64,000 bases of DNA from NCBI RefSeq assembly GCF_041102775.1, contig NZ_JBGCUO010000001.1:186001-250000 (forward strand), read 5' to 3'. A program made the translations under genes and the position numbers. How positions within the stretch are numbered: position 1 is the stretch's first letter; each line of letters opens with the position of its first letter. This document shows positions 42,883-51,029 of the stretch, piece by piece. Origin of the DNA: Alcanivorax sp. REN37. Lineage in GTDB: Bacteria > Pseudomonadota > Gammaproteobacteria > Pseudomonadales > Alcanivoracaceae. Below the pieces are notes generated by a model, which did not search any database, had not been told where the DNA came from, and was given only the letters and a program-made list of their open reading frames with translations.

Positions 42883-43640
42883 TTGAAGCGATCCAACTGA
42901 CCAAACGCTACGCCGACACTTTAGTGGTGGACGAGGTGTCACTGCGTATCGCCGCCGGCGGCATGACGGTGATTATCGGCCCCAATGGCGCCGGCAAATC
43001 CACGCTGCTGGGGATGATCAGCCGGTTGCTGCCGATGAGCAGCGGTAAAGCGCGTGTGGACGGCATGGATGTGCGCCACAGCGATACCACCGAGCTGGCC
43101 AAGCGGTTGGCGATCCTCAAGCAAGACAACCATGTGGCGTTGCGCTTGACGGTGCGGGAGTTGGTGGCGTTCGGCCGCTTCCCGCATTCGCGCGGACGGC
43201 TGAGTGCCGAGGATCAACGCCATATCGACGACGCCATCCGTTACCTAGGCTTGGAAGCACTGCAGGAGCGCTTTCTTGACCAGCTGTCCGGCGGCCAGCG
43301 CCAGCGCGCGTTCGTAGCCATGGTGCTATGTCAGCAGACCGATTATGTGCTGCTCGATGAGCCGCTTAACGGCCTCGATATGCGCCATGCGGTGGCGATG
43401 ATGGAAACGCTGCGCCAGGCCTGTGACGAGCTGGGAAAAACCGTGGTGATGGTGCTGCACGACATCAATTTCGCGTCTTGCTATGCGGACACCATCGTGG
43501 CGATGCGGGATGGCAAAGTCGTGCAGCATGGGCCGCCAGCGGAACTGATTACGGCGCCGATGCTGACCGATTTGTACGGCACACCGGTGACCGTGCACAA
43601 CATCGACGGCCAGCGCATCTGCGTCTACTACAGCGCGTGA
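42879..43640 (+). CDS. Iron-siderophore ABC transporter ATPase (VctC/FatE type)
   Basis: The 253-residue product begins MIEAIQLTKRY at the ATG at 42879, inside the permease stop. The longer frame upstream only overlaps the permease. Walker A is GPNGAGKST, the signature LSGGQRQRAFVAM, Walker B DYVLLDEPLNGLD and the switch His VLHDINFA are all intact. It powers import through the two preceding permeases. No TonB receptor or siderophore synthesis gene lies beside it, so the receptor may be the one at 17425 or elsewhere. Confidence 0.95.
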   Translation: MIEAIQLTKRYADTLVVDEVSLRIAAGGMTVIIGPNGAGKSTLLGMISRLLPMSSGKARVDGMDVRHSDTTELAKRLAILKQDNHVALRLTVRELVAFGRFPHSRGRLSAEDQRHIDDAIRYLGLEALQERFLDQLSGGQRQRAFVAMVLCQQTDYVLLDEPLNGLDMRHAVAMMETLRQACDELGKTVVMVLHDINFASCYADTIVAMRDGKVVQHGPPAELITAPMLTDLYGTPVTVHNIDGQRICVYYSA

Positions 43641-43663
43641 GTTAAAGCCCCGGCAGCAGGCAT

Positions 43664-43695
43664 AAAAAAACCGGCGGGGTGGACCACGCCCGCCG
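43664..43695 (-). terminator. Rho-independent terminator of the yqgE operon
   Basis: The stem CGGCGGG (43672-43678) / CCCGCCG (43689-43695), with further inner pairing GTGG/CCAC, is followed on the minus strand by seven Ts (A-run 43664-43670). It ends transcription coming from gshB-tonB-yqgE and lies 24 bases after the iron ATPase stop. Confidence 0.85.
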
Positions 43696-43797
43696 CGTCA
43701 ACGCCGTTTCGGCAAACCGACAACTCACTGCATAACGCCAGCATGCGCCTGTCATATGACGCTTTGATGGCGCTGCAGTGAGCAGCCGATGACAGCG

Positions 43798-44379
43798 TCA
43801 GGCGTGGCCGGCGGTGGCGCTCAGCAGCCGCAGGTCGACGCCGAGCAGGTGCGCCGCAGCGTGCCAGCGTTCTGGGAACGGTACCTCGAACACCCAGTTC
43901 TGAGTCGGTGCCGGCACCGTCAGCCAGACGTTTTCGGCCAGCTCTTGTTCCAGCTGGCCCGCGTCCCAACCGGCATAACCGAGCACGATCAACGAGCGTT
44001 CCGGCCCTTGGCCGCAGGCAATGGCCGCCAGCACATCGCGCGAGGTGGTCAGCCATAGCCCCGGTGCCAGCACCACCGTGGATTGCCACATTTGCTGGCA
44101 CGGCGGGTGCAGGATAAAGCCAGTCTGCGGATCCACCGGCCCGCCGGACAGCACCGGGTGCAGCGCCGGGTCGACGCTCACGCGCGGCACGATATCCATG
44201 CTTTCGAACACCCGCTGGATGGTCAGTGCTTGCGGCCGATTGAGGGTCAGCCCCATGGCGCCCTCGGCGCTGTGCTCGATCACGTAGGTGACGGTCTGAT
44301 CGAAGCCCGGATCATCGAGATGGGGCATGGCGATCAGCAGGTGGTGGGCAAGGCCGGAGGTGGGTTCAGGAGTGGTCAT
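43798..44379 (-). CDS. yqgE: YqgE/AlgH family protein
   Basis: The 193-residue product matches UPF0301/YqgE in size, with HHLLIAMPHLDDPGFDQTVTYVIEHSAEGAMGLTLNRP (short motif MGLTLNRP), VLSGGPVDPQTGFILH and YAGWDAGQLEQELAENVWL. The role is unclear; AlgH was linked to alginate regulation in Pseudomonas. It stands downstream of tonB as in the Pseudomonas block, but the usual next gene (ruvX) is displaced by about 4 kb. Confidence 0.93.
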   Translation of the reverse strand: MTTPEPTSGLAHHLLIAMPHLDDPGFDQTVTYVIEHSAEGAMGLTLNRPQALTIQRVFESMDIVPRVSVDPALHPVLSGGPVDPQTGFILHPPCQQMWQSTVVLAPGLWLTTSRDVLAAIACGQGPERSLIVLGYAGWDAGQLEQELAENVWLTVPAPTQNWVFEVPFPERWHAAAHLLGVDLRLLSATAGHA

Positions 44380-44417
44380 GGCGCCCAGTATGGCAGTGCC
44401 GCCGGCGGCGGCAAGTA

Positions 44418-45296
44418 TCAGTGGCTGGTGAGAATGCGGCGCGCATCGAAGCGCCAGGTGCGGATGATTTCTAGCACATCGACCTTGTCGCGCAACTCGC
44501 CGCTGAACGGCGTGAATGGCGCTGCCCGCTGCACGCTGTCCACCGCCGCTTGGTCGAGGAATGCATGGCCGGAGGAGGCGAGGATCTGCACCTCTTTGAC
44601 GCGCCCGTCGCGGGTCAGCGCCACCATCAGCCGCACATTGCCGAAGGTGTTCTCGGCCAGCGCTCGGGCCGGGAAGTACTGGGTGCCGGTGGTTTCTACA
44701 GCGCGGCGGAATTGGTCGATGTAGGCGGCCTCGTAATGGGCGCGGGCAGACACCGAGGTCAGCGTATGCACCCGTGGCCGGCGCGCGTAGGCCTGCTGCT
44801 GGGCGTCGAGTCGTGCTTGCAGGCTGGCGATCTCGCGGCTCAGCGCGGCCAACGATTCTTGGTCACCTGCCGGCAGTGGTGCCGGGGCGGGGGGGGCCGC
44901 CTTTTCCGGGCGCGGCGCAGCGCGCTGGCTGGAGGCGCCGCGGGTGGTGATCACTACCGTGGTCAGCTCGCCTTGGGTGGGCAGTACCGCCGGGGGCGTG
45001 GTTTGCACGTCCTGCTGTTGCTGATCGGCGAAGTCGGCTTCGGTCTGGGTGGTGACATCGGCACGGTGATCTAGATCACCGGAGCCGTCTTGGTCGATCT
45101 GGGCGAGGAAATCGGCGTCATCGTTGCGGCGGTCGGATTGGTACTGCGCCAGCGTTACATCCAGCGTCGGGGCTGGCGGGGGTGCCGGCGGCGCAACGAA
45201 CACCACGCCGAGAATCACCACTGCAATGGCGGCAGCAGAGAAAAACAGCGTGAAGCCGAGCCGGTCGTTGGCGCTAACGGTGGTGTGTTGGTTCAT
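44418..45296 (-). CDS. tonB3: TonB-family energy transducer (TonB3-like)
   Basis: The 292-residue product from the ATG at 45296 has one N-terminal TM helix (LGFTLFFSAAAIAVVILGVVF, about 12-32), a long periplasmic linker, a coiled-coil-like segment (SLAALSREIASLQARLDAQQQ) and a C-terminal TonB domain (about 205-290; GNVRLMVALTRDGRVKEVQIL, AAVDSVQRAAPFTPF). The linker is Asp/Gln-rich (DFADQQQQDVQTT) with only a modest proline content, unlike Pro-Lys TonB linkers. Its gene neighbours gshB and yqgE are those of P. aeruginosa tonB3, which is needed for twitching motility. It may also serve the iron receptor. Confidence 0.88.
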   Translation of the reverse strand: MNQHTTVSANDRLGFTLFFSAAAIAVVILGVVFVAPPAPPPAPTLDVTLAQYQSDRRNDDADFLAQIDQDGSGDLDHRADVTTQTEADFADQQQQDVQTTPPAVLPTQGELTTVVITTRGASSQRAAPRPEKAAPPAPAPLPAGDQESLAALSREIASLQARLDAQQQAYARRPRVHTLTSVSARAHYEAAYIDQFRRAVETTGTQYFPARALAENTFGNVRLMVALTRDGRVKEVQILASSGHAFLDQAAVDSVQRAAPFTPFSGELRDKVDVLEIIRTWRFDARRILTSH

Positions 45297-45428
45297 GCCC
45301 CGGAGATACCCGCGAGAAGGCGGACCGGACTCCCCCCGGAGACGGCCCGCATTGAATCCAGCGAGTCTGCCGCCGCCACCGGGGCTTGTCCATTCACCGG
45401 GTCGCAAAACCGCACCCGGTGGTCGGGT

Positions 45429-46373
45429 TCAGCGCAGCGCCAACAGCGCGTCGAACAAATCACCGGCAATGTTGAGGTTGAACTGTGCGTCCAACTCGCG
45501 AATGCAGGTGGGGCTGGTGACGTTGATCTCGGTGAGGTAGTCGCCGATCACGTCCAGTCCGACGAAGTAGAGCCCTTTTTCGCGCAGCACCGGGCCCACT
45601 TGGGCACAGATCCAGCGGTCGCGCTCGGTCAATGGCCGGCCTTCACCGGTGCCGCCAGCGGCCAGGTTGCCACGGGTTTCGCCCTGCATCGGCACCCGCG
45701 CCAGGGCGTAGGGCACCGGCTCGCCGTTGATCATCAGGATGCGCTTGTCGCCCTGCACGATCTCGGGAATGTAGCGCTGCGCCATGATCGGTGTGCGGCC
45801 GTGTTCGGTGAGCACCTCGATGATGACGGACAGGTTCGGGCTGCCGGCCTCGACGCGGAAGATATTGCTGCCGCCCATGCCGTCCAGCGGCTTGAGCACG
45901 GTGTCGCGGTGCTCGGCCACAAATGCCTTGAGCAGGTCGGCGCGCGAGGACACCAGCGTCGGCGTGCAGCACTGCGGGAATTCGGTAGCGAACAGTTTCT
46001 CGTTGCAGTCGCGCACGCTCTGCGGCCGGTTCACCACCATCACTCCCTCGCGCTCGGCTTTTTCGAGCAGGTAAGTGACATACAGGTAGTGATTGTTGAA
46101 CGGCGGGTCCTGGCGCATTAGCACCATGTCCAGCTCGGCCAGCGGCAGGGTGCGGGCTTGTCCGAGGTCAAACCAGTGCGAGGTGTCATCGGTCACACTC
46201 AGCGCCTGGGTGGTGGCATGGACGCGGCCATCCTGAACGAACAGGTGTTCCGGCTCCATGTAGTGCAGGGTCCAGCCGCGGCGCTGGGCCTCCAGCAGCA
46301 TGGCGAAGGTGGAATCCTTGTACGGCTTGATGGTGGCAATGGGGTCCATCACGACCCCGATAGCGAGCGACAT
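45429..46373 (-). CDS. gshB: Glutathione synthetase
   Basis: The 314-residue product is a prokaryotic ATP-grasp glutathione synthetase. It starts MSLAIGVVMDPIATIKPYKDS, and has MRQDPPFNNHYLYVTYLLE, VLKPLDGMGGSNIFRVE, RYIPEIVQGDKRILMINGEPVPYAL and DVIGDYLTEINVTSPTCIREL (motifs only). It joins gamma-glutamylcysteine and glycine in the cytosol. It diverges from pilG across 219 bases, as in Pseudomonas. Confidence 0.97.
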   Translation of the reverse strand: MSLAIGVVMDPIATIKPYKDSTFAMLLEAQRRGWTLHYMEPEHLFVQDGRVHATTQALSVTDDTSHWFDLGQARTLPLAELDMVLMRQDPPFNNHYLYVTYLLEKAEREGVMVVNRPQSVRDCNEKLFATEFPQCCTPTLVSSRADLLKAFVAEHRDTVLKPLDGMGGSNIFRVEAGSPNLSVIIEVLTEHGRTPIMAQRYIPEIVQGDKRILMINGEPVPYALARVPMQGETRGNLAAGGTGEGRPLTERDRWICAQVGPVLREKGLYFVGLDVIGDYLTEINVTSPTCIRELDAQFNLNIAGDLFDALLALR

Positions 46374-46592
46374 GGCGTTACTCCTGCGAAACGGCGGCGG
46401 TCATGGTAGCAAGCGTGCGACACAGCCGTCATGGTCGCCGCCGATCCGTGGCAAGGGTGTTGAATCTGTGCTAAAAACACGCCACGGCTCAGAAGAATGG
46501 GTGATTGGTGTGCCGGTTTCTCACCAGAAGGCATGAACCACAACGCTTTGAAGCCTCCTCCATCGCTGATCACAGTTCAAAAGGCAGCTTCC

Positions 46593-46976
46593 ATGACGGA
46601 CAATTTCCAGGGTCTCAAGGTGATGGTGATCGACGACTCCAAGACGATTCGTCGCACCGCAGAAACCTTGCTGCAAAAGGCAGGATGCACAGTCATTACC
46701 GCCACTGACGGCTTCGATGCACTGGCCAAAATCGCTGATTCGCGGCCGAATATTATTTTCGTCGACATCATGATGCCGCGTCTGGATGGCTACCAGACCT
46801 GCGCGCTGATTAAGAACAACAGCGCGTTCAAGACCACGCCGGTGATCATGTTGTCGAGCAAAGACGGTTTGTTCGACAAGGCCAAAGGGCGCATTGTCGG
46901 CTCAGACGAATACCTGACCAAACCGTTTTCCAAGGAAGAATTGCTGGGGGCGATCCGCCAGCACGCAGCGTCCTGA
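46593..46976 (+). CDS. pilG: Twitching response regulator PilG
   Basis: The 127-residue product is a single receiver domain. The acidic pocket is VIDDSKTIRR, the phospho-acceptor Asp58 lies in FVDIMMPRLDG, and the Lys is in YLTKPF. PilG is phosphorylated by ChpA and promotes pilus extension and cAMP signalling in Pseudomonas. The ATG at 46593 is chosen because the upstream frame lacks conservation. It starts the Pil-Chp operon and diverges from gshB. Confidence 0.95.
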   Translation: MTDNFQGLKVMVIDDSKTIRRTAETLLQKAGCTVITATDGFDALAKIADSRPNIIFVDIMMPRLDGYQTCALIKNNSAFKTTPVIMLSSKDGLFDKAKGRIVGSDEYLTKPFSKEELLGAIRQHAAS

Positions 46977-47025
46977 ACGACTGCAACCCGCCGGGGGGCG
47001 GTTTAACAAGACTTGAGGGGATCAC

Positions 47026-47388
47026 ATGGCGCGCATCCTGATCGTGGACGATTCACCCACGGAAACCTACAAGTTCCGGGAAATCCTGGAAAAACACGGC
47101 CACACCGTGCTCGAAGCAGCCAACGGTGCCGATGGCGTGGCGCTGGCCAAGGCCGAGCGTCCTGATTTGGTGCTGATGGACGTGGTGATGCCGGGCCTGA
47201 ACGGCTTCCAGGCCACCCGCCAACTCACTCGCAGTGACGACACCGCCACCATCCCGGTGGTGATCATCACCACCAAGGATCAGGAAACCGACCGCGTGTG
47301 GGGCAAGCGCCAAGGCGCCCGTGATTACCTGACCAAGCCGGTGGACGAACACATCTTGATCGATACTGTCAGCCGCGTGCTCGGCTGA
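47026..47388 (+). CDS. pilH: Twitching response regulator PilH
   Basis: The 120-residue product is a second stand-alone receiver (LIVDDSPTETYKFREIL, Asp52 in LMDVVMPGLNG, Lys in YLTKPV). In Pseudomonas PilH acts as phosphate sink and favours retraction, opposing PilG. It follows pilG by 49 bases, with AGGGG before its ATG. The WGKRQGARDYLTKPVDE ending is typical of PilH. Confidence 0.95.
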   Translation: MARILIVDDSPTETYKFREILEKHGHTVLEAANGADGVALAKAERPDLVLMDVVMPGLNGFQATRQLTRSDDTATIPVVIITTKDQETDRVWGKRQGARDYLTKPVDEHILIDTVSRVLG

Positions 47389-47412
47389 GCCGGTGCGACC
47401 TAGGGGGACACC

Positions 47413-47958
47413 ATGAACGCGGCCTCGGCAGCCTACGCCACGCTGGCGGATTTCCACGCCCGCAGCCGGCATCTTGCCGTCCAGCTTCCGATCGAACAGC
47501 AGCGCACCGAGCAATGGAGCGGCATCGGTGTAGTGCTCGGCGGTGTGCGTCTGGTGGCGCCGCTGGACCAAGTGGCAGAAATCCTCAACCAACCGCCCTA
47601 CACCCGGGTGCCGGGCGTGCTGAACTGGCTCAAGGGCGTGGCCAACGTCCGCGGCCGGCTGATGACGGTGATGGACCTGCCCGGCTTTCTCGACCTGCCG
47701 TCCACGGTGCCAGAGCGCCGGCGCCGCTTGTTGGTGGTGGACGAAGGCGATCTTTATACCGGTATGGCGGTGGACGAAGTGCTCGGCATGCAGCATTTCC
47801 CGCCCAGCGCCTGGCGTGACACGCCGCCGCCGGTGAGCGGGCCGTTGGCGCCCTATATCGACGGTGCCTACGAGCGTGATGGTCAGTGGTGGCCGGTGCT
47901 GAGCTTGCACCGGCTGGTGGATGATCCGCGTTTTCTTGACGTCGCGCGGAGTCATTAG
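47413..47958 (+). CDS. pilI: CheW-like coupling protein PilI
   Basis: The 181-residue product has the CheW fold: LGGVRLVAPLDQVAEIL, GVLNWLKGVANVRGRLMTVMDLPGFL, VDEGDLYTGMAVDEVLGMQHF and YERDGQWWPVLSL. It couples the receptor PilJ to the kinase ChpA at the cell pole. It is placed between pilH and pilJ. A 122-base gap to pilJ holds a short GC-rich stretch and the pilJ Shine-Dalgarno. Confidence 0.94.
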   Translation: MNAASAAYATLADFHARSRHLAVQLPIEQQRTEQWSGIGVVLGGVRLVAPLDQVAEILNQPPYTRVPGVLNWLKGVANVRGRLMTVMDLPGFLDLPSTVPERRRRLLVVDEGDLYTGMAVDEVLGMQHFPPSAWRDTPPPVSGPLAPYIDGAYERDGQWWPVLSLHRLVDDPRFLDVARSH

Positions 47959-48080
47959 AACAACCCGGCGGCGCCGCCGCCGGACAGGTACCCCGCCGGC
48001 CGCGCGCAGCGTGAGTCCGGCCACGCCGGCGGTGGGGTGCGCATTGATTGAGCGAACAGGTCAGGCCGGGGAGCCAAACT

Positions 48081-50102
48081 ATGAAGTTCACATCGGGGCA
48101 ACTGCTTGTCAGATTGCGGGGAATGATCGGCGGCAGTCCGGCGTCACTGGTGCTGACTGCTGGGGCGGTACTGACCATGGTCGCCGCCATTGTCACCTTC
48201 GTGATGCTGGCGGTGCAGGCCGGCACATCCAAACAGCAGGTGACCACCGCCGCAGAAATGCGCGTGCTGTCGCAGCAGTTGGCCAAGAACGCGCTGGAAG
48301 CGGCGGCCGGCAACGGCGACGCCTTCGCATTGTTGGCCCGTGCCCAACGTGACTACCAGACTGCCTGGGACACGGTGCGCGATGCCGACATCGATGCCGA
48401 GCTGGCGCGACAGCTGGAGCAGACCTGGCGCGGCGTAAGCCGCAACACCGAAGTGATCCTGCGCGGTGAAGACACCGTGGTGGCGCTGCACGATGTGGCA
48501 GAAGCCTTGGGTGAAGCCATCCCGATCATTCAAGACGAATCCGAGGAAGTGGTGCGGGTGATGATTCGCCTCGGCGCCGGTCCCGACCAAGTAGCCTTTG
48601 CCCAGCGTCAATCGTGGCTGGCAGAGCGCATCGTGCGCTCGGTGGCGCGTATCCTTGCCGGCGGTGATGGTGCCAAGCAGGCGGCCGACGCCTTCGGCAC
48701 GGATGCCGAGCGCTTTGCGCGAGTATTGGAGGGCCTGATCACCGGCGACGCCGGTCTCGGCGTGCTGGCCAATACCGACGAGCTGGTACTCAATCCGCTG
48801 GCCGAAATCGCCAGCCTATTCGACGAGTACGTGACCCGTTCCTTGGACGAAATTCTCGAAACCGCGCCGCAGCTGACCGAAGTGCGCGCGGCCGCCGATA
48901 ACATCTTCCGCCAGACCCAGGACCTGCTGGCGGCGGCCACGACCCTGAACGATGCCTTCGAGCGCTCCACCGCTGGGCTGTTCCCGTCGGTGCCGCTGGG
49001 GCTGCTGTTTGCGCTGCTGTCGGCGATCCTGCTCGGCGCCCAGTTGTTCCTGCGCTCGCGCGTGGGGCGCCGTCAGCGTGAGCGGCTGGAGTCCGAAAAC
49101 CAGCGTAACCAAGCGGCGATTCTGCGACTGCTCGACGAACTCGGCGACTTGGCTGACGGTGACCTGACGGTAGAGGCCACGGTGACCGAGGACTTTACCG
49201 GTGCCATCGCGGACTCCATCAACTACTCCATTGACCAGCTGCGTTCGTTGGTACAGACCATCAACCAGACCGCGGTGCAGGTGGCGTCGGCGGCTCAGGA
49301 AACCCAGTCCACTGCGATGCACTTGGCGGAAGCGTCCGAGCACCAGGCGCAGGAAATCGCCGGTGCCTCGGCGGCGGTGAACGAAATGGCGGTGTCGATC
49401 GACCAGGTATCCGCCAACGCCGCCGAATCCGCAGCGGTGGCAGAGCGCTCCGTAGGTATCGCCAACAAAGGCGCCGATGTGGTGCAGTCCACCATCCACG
49501 GCATGGACACCATTCGTGAGCAGATCCAGGAAACCTCCAAGCGTATCAAGCGGCTGGGTGAGTCTTCCCAGGAGATCGGCGACATCGTGTCGTTGATCAA
49601 CGACATCGCCGACCAGACCAACATTTTGGCGTTGAACGCTGCCATTCAGGCGTCCATGGCCGGTGAAGCGGGCCGGGGCTTTGCGGTGGTTGCGGACGAA
49701 GTACAACGGCTTGCAGAGCGCTCCGCCGGCGCCACCAAGCAGATTGAAACGCTGGTTAAAACCATTCAGACCGATACCAACGAAGCGGTGATCTCAATGG
49801 AGCACACCACCGCTGAAGTGGTGAAAGGCGCGCGTCTGGCACAGGACGGTGGTGTGGCACTGGAGGAGATCGAGACGGTATCTAAGAGCCTTGCTGACCT
49901 GATCCAAAACATCTCCAACGCGGCGCGCCAGCAAGCGGCGTCTGCCGGCCATATTTCCAACACCATGAACGTGATCCAGGAGATCACCTCGCAGACCTCT
50001 GCGGGCACCACCGCCACCGCACGCTCGATCGGTAACTTGGCTCAAATGGCGCAGGAAATGCGTCAGTCGGTGGCCGGTTTCCGTCTGCCCGAGCACGAGT
50101 GA
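48081..50102 (+). CDS. pilJ: Methyl-accepting chemotaxis protein PilJ
   Basis: The 673-residue product from the ATG at 48081 (GGGGAG upstream) has TM1 (about 25-50; [18 protein letters not shown]), a PilJ-type periplasmic domain, TM2 (about 305-327), a HAMP-like linker, and a long signalling coiled coil. The hairpin tip [44 protein letters not shown] is an MCP signature. It senses surface contact or pilin in Pseudomonas. No NWETF tail for methyltransferase binding is present. Confidence 0.95.
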   Translation: MKFTSGQLLVRLRGMIGGSPASLVLTAGAVLTMVAAIVTFVMLAVQAGTSKQQVTTAAEMRVLSQQLAKNALEAAAGNGDAFALLARAQRDYQTAWDTVRDADIDAELARQLEQTWRGVSRNTEVILRGEDTVVALHDVAEALGEAIPIIQDESEEVVRVMIRLGAGPDQVAFAQRQSWLAERIVRSVARILAGGDGAKQAADAFGTDAERFARVLEGLITGDAGLGVLANTDELVLNPLAEIASLFDEYVTRSLDEILETAPQLTEVRAAADNIFRQTQDLLAAATTLNDAFERSTAGLFPSVPLGLLFALLSAILLGAQLFLRSRVGRRQRERLESENQRNQAAILRLLDELGDLADGDLTVEATVTEDFTGAIADSINYSIDQLRSLVQTINQTAVQVASAAQETQSTAMHLAEASEHQAQEIAGASAAVNEMAVSIDQVSANAAESAAVAERSVGIANKGADVVQSTIHGMDTIREQIQETSKRIKRLGESSQEIGDIVSLINDIADQTNILALNAAIQASMAGEAGRGFAVVADEVQRLAERSAGATKQIETLVKTIQTDTNEAVISMEHTTAEVVKGARLAQDGGVALEEIETVSKSLADLIQNISNAARQQAASAGHISNTMNVIQEITSQTSAGTTATARSIGNLAQMAQEMRQSVAGFRLPEHE

Positions 50103-50114
50103 CGGCGGGCGGTC

Positions 50115-50996
50115 ATGGCGGTCCAGGAGGGCACTCCGACCAGCGGCATCCAGCGCGCACCAGCGATGGATGCCGAGCAGTTTGCGCTGTGGCGTACGCT
50201 GCTTGAGCAGCGCACCGGCATGACTCTGACGCCGGAGCGGCAGCCGTTTCTGGAAGCCAGTCTTTACGGCCGCATGCGCAGCCTCGGCGTCGGCGACTAT
50301 GCGCAGTATCACACTAGGCTGGTCACTGCCCCGGCGCCGGTGCAGGCGATGGAATGGGCAGTGTTGGTGGACCGGCTGACGGTGCAGGAAACCAGTTTCT
50401 TCCGCCATCCGCCGTCGTTTGCGCTGGTACAGCGCAGCGTGCAGCAGTGGCTGGAAGCAGCGCCGGCGCGCCGCACTCTGGATTTGTGGAGCGTTGGCTG
50501 CAGTACCGGTGAAGAGCCGTACTCGTTGGCGATGCTGGTGGACGATGCGCTGCGAGCCAGCAACAGCCGCTGCCTGTACAGCATCACCGCCACCGACATC
50601 AGCGCGCCGGCGCTGGCCCAGGCGCGCGCCGGGCGTTATGCGGAGCGGCGCGTCGAGCGGGTGCCGGGCTCTTACCGCTCGCGTTACCTGACACCGCTGG
50701 ATGAATCGCACTGGCAGGTAAAGCCGGCGCTGCAGGAACGGGTGTGTTTTGCGCGGCAGAATGTGATCGAGCTGGCGCACAGCCCGCTCGGCAATATGGA
50801 TCTGATTTTTTGCCAAAACATGCTGATTTATTTCCGCCGTTGGCGGAAACGCGACATCGTGTCGCGCCTGGCCGAACGGCTGGCACCGGGGGGCTTGCTG
50901 GTGTTGGGCCCAGGGGAAATGACGGACTGGCACCATCCGCTACTGCAGCGGCTGCCCTCGGCGGGCACGCTGGCATACCGGCGGACAACAGCGTGA
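50115..50996 (+). CDS. pilK: Chemotaxis methyltransferase PilK
   Basis: The 293-residue product is a CheR-type SAM-dependent methyltransferase. The N-terminal helical domain (about 15-100) is followed by the SAM pocket LWSVGCSTGEEPYSLAML, ITATDISAPALAQARAGRY and IFCQNMLIYFRRWRK. It should methylate glutamates of PilJ. It follows pilJ by 12 bases and is followed by chpA. Confidence 0.94.
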   Translation: MAVQEGTPTSGIQRAPAMDAEQFALWRTLLEQRTGMTLTPERQPFLEASLYGRMRSLGVGDYAQYHTRLVTAPAPVQAMEWAVLVDRLTVQETSFFRHPPSFALVQRSVQQWLEAAPARRTLDLWSVGCSTGEEPYSLAMLVDDALRASNSRCLYSITATDISAPALAQARAGRYAERRVERVPGSYRSRYLTPLDESHWQVKPALQERVCFARQNVIELAHSPLGNMDLIFCQNMLIYFRRWRKRDIVSRLAERLAPGGLLVLGPGEMTDWHHPLLQRLPSAGTLAYRRTTA

Positions 50997-51029
50997 CCAC
51001 AAGCACAGTATCGAGCGGGAGTCTCAACC

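Noticed and set aside
43628-44101. Open frame on the minus strand overlapping yqgE
   Set aside because: Out-of-frame shadow of the recognised YqgE gene and it runs through the terminator.
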